Shown here one piece after another: positions 6,408 to 9,654 of a DNA stretch of 9,654 nucleotides. Location: contig JBNJEM010000280.1 in NCBI GenBank assembly GCA_051745935.1, positions 1 through 9,654 on the forward strand, written 5' to 3'. The notes under the pieces are model-generated. The model had not been told where the DNA came from and did not search any database. It worked only from the letters and a program-made list of their open reading frames with translations. The position numbers and the translations under genes are program-made. This stretch comes from JBNJEM01 sp051745935. Lineage in GTDB: Bacteria; Planctomycetota; Planctomycetia; Pirellulales; Pirellulaceae. Each line of letters opens with the position of its first letter. The stretch's first letter is position 1.

Positions 6408-8204
6408 TCACCGCTGACGCGTTCTAGGTGTTTTCGCAGGTGGATTCTCCTGGCGGTCAATGGCATGCGGCAGCAGGGACATTCCCTGCTTCCTCGCAGT
6501 TTCCGGGAGTCCTGCCCACCATCTGACCTTCTTCCTGACCTGGTCACATGGCGGGAACTCGTCGCTCTCCCAATTTGGCTCCAGCACGATCTCGACAAGC
6601 TTGCCCCGTGGGTTCGTATTCTGATTCAAGTCGACCGACGCGTCGTGCCCGCTCGATCGATTTACTCGACGTGCTGCCTTAGCTTTTTTTTTGATCGCTT
6701 TGTTGGCCTCATAGGTTTGGCGTAGATCGTCGTGGAGATCACTGAGGATCGCGATGAACACCGCGCTCTGCAGGGTGAGTTGGGACGTGGAAACGTGCTC
6801 CGCCGGGCAGCCCAGTTCGTCCCAAGTGGCTGGCGGGTTTTGGAGCGCGGCATCGACCAAATCGCGCGCTCGGTCGATTTCCGAAATGGCTGTCGTTGCG
6901 TCCAGGTCTCGACGCCGCAAGTGCCACGGCATGTCCAGCCACAACGATTCGTCGTCCGCTGGCCTCTGCTGCCATCGCTCTTTCCACAGCCGGAGAATCT
7001 CAAGAGCTCTCTCTAGCCACCGGTGCGGCGTCTCTTCGACCGGCGGCAAATAGTCATCCAAACAAGCTCGTATATCGTCGAGTCTTGTCCCTTGGATAAG
7101 GGCAATGAGAATCTGGGAAGCCGCCGATCCGGGCTCCAACTGGCTCAATAGCAGTGCGATAAGCTCGTTTCGCGGGATTCTTTCGCGCACGGCCGTACCA
7201 TTATCGGCGACATCGGGACCCCGACGCCAGCCTGCAATGTCCATCAGCACCTGGGCCGGGTCGTTATGACGCGGAAGATCAAGCTTCCCAAGAAATCTCA
7301 ACAGTGCCGACTCCGTGGTGCCGCGAGCGACGGAGCCCGGCCGGCACGACTCCGCGCAGAGATCCGCAATGGCTTCGCACGTCCAATCCGTCGAATCCTG
7401 CAAGCTCGAAGGGACGGTCTTCAACGCATCTTTCAATGCGTCGAACTGACAGCCGGCGGAGACTTGATGCACACCGAGCCGAGGCAGCTTGTCCAAGATC
7501 ACGCGGGCCAGTTGTGGGCGCAATGTCTCGGGATCATCCAAGCTGTCCTCCGACACAGAACACTCCGCGACACACGTTCCGACCAGTTCATCCAACTGCT
7601 GCCGCAAGGGTGACGCATCATTTCCGCGGGCCATCACTTCTTCGAATGCCGCGTCCAGTCCGCCCATCACCGGATCGAATTGTTGGAACACGTGACTCAG
7701 ACTGGACTGGTTCCAATTGAGGAAACGGGCCAGCTGCCCTTGCCACCCTGAACGTGGCGCAGGAAGCATTATCAGGTAGATGCACGTCCAGACTGGCTGG
7801 GTGAGGAGGATTAGGTATCGCAAGGTTTCCCGGACCTCAACACACCGTTCAATCCACTGTCGGGCACTCTCCCATATCTGGGCGCCGGCCTCCTTTTCCT
7901 CGGGGTCGACCTCACGCCATGGAAGAACCCGGTACCGGCGCGTCCGCCTGGCGGCTTGGCTGAACAGATACCCCTCGTAGGACTCTCGATCGTAGTACAT
8001 CGTACACGAGAGGACCTGGCCGAGGGCGAGCGCCGCGGCTGCTTGGCCAAGCTCGGGCTGCCACCGGCGTCTGGCCATCTCCTCGGGCCCCCACCGCATG
8101 TTAAGAAGCGTTGCCAGCTGCTGGGCGATCTCGTTTCGCGCATCGCTCCCGGGAGGATAGGCTTTCATCAGGTACAAATAGATATCGGTTCTTTGCCAGC
8201 TCAT
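6408..8204 (-). CDS. Large alpha-helical protein of unknown function, first gene of the VWA operon
   Basis: I do not recognise this 598-residue protein. The start at 8204 is chosen because GGTGGGG lies about 4-8 nt upstream; the same frame is open 62 codons further, but that extension looks like non-coding sequence. The protein is mostly helical, with no signal peptide. One hydrophobic stretch (128-149, around TQPVWTCIYLIMLP) is too broken to call a membrane segment with confidence. Repeating leucine-rich helices around 296-305, 347-355 and 360-385 resemble small helical adaptor bundles. A basic patch at 502-516 (KAIKKKAKAARRVNR) could bind nucleic acid or phospholipid. It is encoded over a nine-A run that could slip (see findings). 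A beta-type segment (535-545) leads into a basic, proline-rich tail. It is co-transcribed with the TPR-VWA gene, so the two products probably act together. Confidence 0.8.
   Translation of the reverse strand: MSWQRTDIYLYLMKAYPPGSDARNEIAQQLATLLNMRWGPEEMARRRWQPELGQAAAALALGQVLSCTMYYDRESYEGYLFSQAARRTRRYRVLPWREVDPEEKEAGAQIWESARQWIERCVEVRETLRYLILLTQPVWTCIYLIMLPAPRSGWQGQLARFLNWNQSSLSHVFQQFDPVMGGLDAAFEEVMARGNDASPLRQQLDELVGTCVAECSVSEDSLDDPETLRPQLARVILDKLPRLGVHQVSAGCQFDALKDALKTVPSSLQDSTDWTCEAIADLCAESCRPGSVARGTTESALLRFLGKLDLPRHNDPAQVLMDIAGWRRGPDVADNGTAVRERIPRNELIALLLSQLEPGSAASQILIALIQGTRLDDIRACLDDYLPPVEETPHRWLERALEILRLWKERWQQRPADDESLWLDMPWHLRRRDLDATTAISEIDRARDLVDAALQNPPATWDELGCPAEHVSTSQLTLQSAVFIAILSDLHDDLRQTYEANKAIKKKAKAARRVNRSSGHDASVDLNQNTNPRGKLVEIVLEPNWESDEFPPCDQVRKKVRWWAGLPETARKQGMSLLPHAIDRQENPPAKTPRTRQR
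6684..6692 (-). other. A9 homopolymer in the coding strand (potential slippage site)
   Basis: The coding strand has nine consecutive A, decoded as Lys505-Lys507. Gain of one A gives KKKS then TAA; loss of one A gives KKKLRQHVE then TAA. Either change removes the last ~85-90 residues. Such runs can cause RNA polymerase slippage or replication slippage. Nothing in the sequence shows that slippage occurs. Confidence 0.4.
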
Positions 8205-8263
8205 ACCGCCCCACCTTTCCCCCGTGGCCGGACCGCTTACCCGATGCACTTGCGCTGCACGGC

Positions 8264-8292
8264 ATTTTAGCTCTCCGCAAGACTGGCGCGAA
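8264..8292 (-). promoter_or_regulatory. Possible promoter of the helical/VWA operon
   Basis: On the minus strand, TAAAAT (8269-8264) matches the -10 consensus at 5 of 6 positions. A weak TTCGCG (8292-8287, 3 of 6) sits 17 nt upstream. Transcription would begin near 8257, about 53 nt before the ATG at 8204. The -10 is reasonable, the -35 is poor, so an activator or another sigma factor could be involved. Confidence 0.3.
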
Positions 8293-8349
8293 GTGCCGGG
8301 CACAGTGCGCAAGTGCGCGCGGATTGTGTCCCTCGGTAGAAGGCGTTCC

Positions 8350-8414
8350 TCATGGGTGAACTGCGGCGTTTGGATGTCGTGGTCGTCCAAGTCATCGGCG
8401 CGTCATGGGTGAAC
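8350..8414. repeat. Two copies of a 12-bp direct repeat upstream of the operon
   Basis: TCATGGGTGAAC occurs at 8350-8361 and again at 8403-8414, 53 bp start to start (about five helical turns). Both lie upstream of the proposed operon promoter. This spacing would suit a regulator binding one face of the DNA, but chance similarity cannot be excluded. Confidence 0.4.
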
Positions 8415-8447
8415 AACGAAACAAAATCATTTCCTGTCGCGAATTCC

Positions 8448-8471
8448 GAAATCGCTCAGGAAATCGCTCAG
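8448..8471. repeat. Perfect tandem duplication of 12 bp
   Basis: GAAATCGCTCAG is present twice in a row (8448-8459 and 8460-8471) without mismatch. It lies about 180 bp upstream of the proposed operon promoter in sequence with no gene. It may be a recent slippage duplication or a pair of protein-binding sites. Confidence 0.55.
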
Positions 8472-8484
8472 ACTGACTACTTTT

Positions 8485-8503
8485 TTGGCAGCCCAGCTGC
8501 CAA
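8485..8503. repeat. Perfect 8-bp inverted repeat
   Basis: TTGGCAGC (8485-8492) and GCTGCCAA (8496-8503) pair perfectly around the 3-nt loop CCA. A T-run (8481-8486) precedes it on the plus strand, which is the wrong side for an intrinsic terminator on either strand. An operator for a dimeric regulator is possible. Confidence 0.45.
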
Positions 8504-8504
8504 C

Positions 8505-9010
8505 CAACGATTGTGCTCGTCTGTAGTTTCCGGGGAGATGTCATCACGGGCCGCGACAAACAAGGCCCCCTTGTCCGGTTGTCCCCTACGTCTCGGCCCC
8601 GATGGACCGACGGCGTGCAAGGCGAGGGGCGGGAGAAGTGTTCGAAGTTGTTTGCTCGCAAAGAGTTGTGTCTCAGTCGCGGCTCGCATGGCTGCCGCGG
8701 AACGGGAGATGGTGAAAAAATTTCACCACGCGGTGCTTTAGTGTTACAGACGCAGGCGATGCAGCCATCCGTTTGGATGTGTGCGGAGGACGCATTGCGC
8801 GAGTCAAATAGTAGCCCCTTACTTTTTCAAAAGATAGGGAGGCCACCGATGGTTTCGATGGTCGCGACTCGTCAATTGCATTGGTGCCCGCGCTGCCTGT
8901 CACTACTGAGGGGCTAGCGCCCGATCATTTGGCTTTGTGGAGCACGTGGTTTTTCATCTCTGATCGCCAGAAACAGACGGTACTTTCGACATTGTCCCGA
9001 AATCTTTTGA
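8505..9010. other. Non-coding stretch between the minus-strand operon and the 110-residue gene
   Basis: I see no convincing gene here. Several frames are open for 70-134 codons on both strands, but none has a good ribosome binding site together with plausible protein composition, and they overlap one another. The only clear structure is the perfect inverted repeat GGTGAAA-AAA-TTTCACC (8711-8727), an AT-centred palindrome of operator type. A promoter for the plus-strand genes at 9026 and 9434 probably lies in the right part, but I cannot place it. Confidence 0.5.
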
Positions 9011-9011
9011 T

Positions 9012-9018
9012 GAGGAGG
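9012..9018 (+). promoter_or_regulatory. Strong ribosome binding site of the 110-residue gene
   Basis: GAGGAGG lies 7 nt before the ATG at 9026, a near-perfect Shine-Dalgarno sequence at ideal spacing. It is the main reason for calling this small frame a real gene and for choosing this start. Confidence 0.7.
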
Positions 9019-9025
9019 GCTGAAC

Positions 9026-9358
9026 ATGAAACCGGACGCATTGAATCCGATGCCGTGGGCGGTTGAACAGCCGGCCAAAGAGACTGCCAACCGAAATCGG
9101 GTGGGCATTTTCGTGAACGAGTTGGAGAGAATCGTCGCGTATCTTAACCGAAGTCAAGAGCTGCAGGCAATCTTTGGCACACCCGTGTCGCGTTCGCTGG
9201 TCGTCGTGGCCGATAACAATGACTTGAGGATCGAAGAGGCCGGGCGAGTGCCTCTCAGCCAAGAGCAGACGCAAACCTTTCTGCGCGTTCTGGAGGCAGC
9301 AATCACGGACGACGCGGTCCAAACAGCGCCAGACGGACACGTGCGCGAACACGACTAG
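9026..9358 (+). CDS. Hypothetical protein, 110 residues
   Basis: The product is small, acidic and probably cytoplasmic, with no signal peptide, membrane segment or recognised motif. Visible features are a polar proline-containing N-terminus (1-25), a helix around 26-47 (VGIFVNELERIVAYLNRSQE), a short strand (57-63, SLVVVAD), and a second helix about 77-95 (LSQEQTQTFLRVLEAA). The C-terminus is short and charged. A strong Shine-Dalgarno sequence supports expression. The next gene starts 75 bp downstream on the same strand with no terminator between, so the two are probably co-transcribed. It points away from the helical/VWA operon, with more than 800 bp of non-coding DNA between the starts. Its function is unknown. 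Confidence 0.7.
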   Translation: MKPDALNPMPWAVEQPAKETANRNRVGIFVNELERIVAYLNRSQELQAIFGTPVSRSLVVVADNNDLRIEEAGRVPLSQEQTQTFLRVLEAAITDDAVQTAPDGHVREHD

Positions 9359-9433
9359 GCCGGTGTGCTTGGTTGATACCCACAGTCGCGGTGCGAGACG
9401 ATTCCCCTCAATACCCAAGAAAGGAAAACGATC

Positions 9434-9654
9434 ATGAGTTCCCTGGCTCACCTATGTGCCGCACGCTTCCTGTATCTGGCCGACAGCTTCCTGACCGAGC
9501 GATCCCCTCTGGACGCCATCCACTGCGCCGAATTGGCCGTCAAGTCGGATGTCTCTCTGTGGGATCAGTCTGGGGCGGTGATGCGAGCGGCGGCCGAACT
9601 AAAGGTCCTCCCTCCGGAATCGGCGTCGGACGAGCTCATCCGGCTCCGCTGGCA
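9434..9654 (+). CDS. Hypothetical protein, N-terminal part (runs off the window)
   Basis: The frame is open from ATG at 9434 to the edge: 73 complete codons plus two bases. AAAGGA about 8 nt upstream supports the start. The visible part is likely helical: SLAHLCAARFLYLADSFL (3-20), then DAIHCAELAVKSD (27-39) and a third amphipathic helix (AVMRAAAEL, 47-55). This helix-turn-helix-like spacing resembles a TPR-type or other helical-repeat protein, but no motif is clear enough to name. It probably forms an operon with the 110-residue gene 75 bp upstream. Confidence 0.65.
   Translation, partial: MSSLAHLCAARFLYLADSFLTERSPLDAIHCAELAVKSDVSLWDQSGAVMRAAAELKVLPPESASDELIRLRW

Noticed and set aside
8205..8390. 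A 62-codon N-terminal extension of the 598-residue protein
   Set aside because: The internal ATG at 8204 has a good ribosome binding site; the extension has none, is low in plausible structure, and would cover the best -10 element.
8448..8471. CRISPR array
   Set aside because: Only two adjacent copies of 12 bp with no spacers; no array or cas gene exists in the window.
8481..8503. Hairpin with T-run as an intrinsic terminator
   Set aside because: The T-run precedes the stem on the plus strand and becomes an A-run after it on the minus strand, so it has the wrong orientation for termination both ways.
8352..8917. Overlapping plus- and minus-strand open frames of 70-134 codons
   Set aside because: They overlap each other, lack good ribosome binding sites and show no family resemblance. 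One minus-strand frame (8477-8689) looks slightly protein-like but is not enough to call.

Overview
The window looks like an accessory region of a Planctomycetota genome. The pointers are an N-terminal piece of the planctomycete-type ECF sigma family (911-1128 region), a DUF4062/nSTAND1 gene, moderately high GC, and very long genes of mostly novel architecture. The phylum is an inference from family resemblance, not from a marker gene.

Layout, left to right. (1) 1-556, minus strand: the start of a DUF4062-STAND gene. It appears to have lost its middle, because the first ~85 residues of DUF4062 run in frame straight into the C-terminal part of an nSTAND1 NTPase module. (2) 557-912: no convincing gene, but a dense block of nested inverted repeats, including a 139-bp imperfect palindrome (639-777). 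(3) 913-1128: a 71-residue stump of an ECF sigma factor that ends in mid sigma-2 domain, followed at once by a terminator-like hairpin. (4) 1262-4093: a 943-residue protein with three GAF-like sensor domains and a C-terminal CHAT (caspase-like) protease with both catalytic residues visible. (5) On the opposite strand and convergent with it, a two-gene operon: 8204-6408 encodes a 598-residue unrecognised alpha-helical protein, and 6367-4109 encodes a 752-residue protein with a novel N-terminus, three TPRs and a C-terminal VWA-like domain. (6) 8205-9025: a long non-coding stretch with a possible promoter for that operon, a perfect 12-bp tandem repeat and small palindromes. (7) 9026-9358 and 9434 to the edge, plus strand: two small genes of unknown function with good ribosome binding sites; the second runs off the window.

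The most interesting reading is that the GAF-CHAT protease, the TPR-VWA protein and the helical 598-residue protein form one sensor/protease/scaffold module, possibly a conflict or signalling system. The protease supplies sensing (GAF) and execution (CHAT); the TPR-VWA and helical proteins look like partners or scaffolds. This is inference from domain content and adjacency; no phage-defence activity can be read from the DNA. The left edge holds two truncated genes around a palindromic element, which suggests a rearranged zone next to this module.
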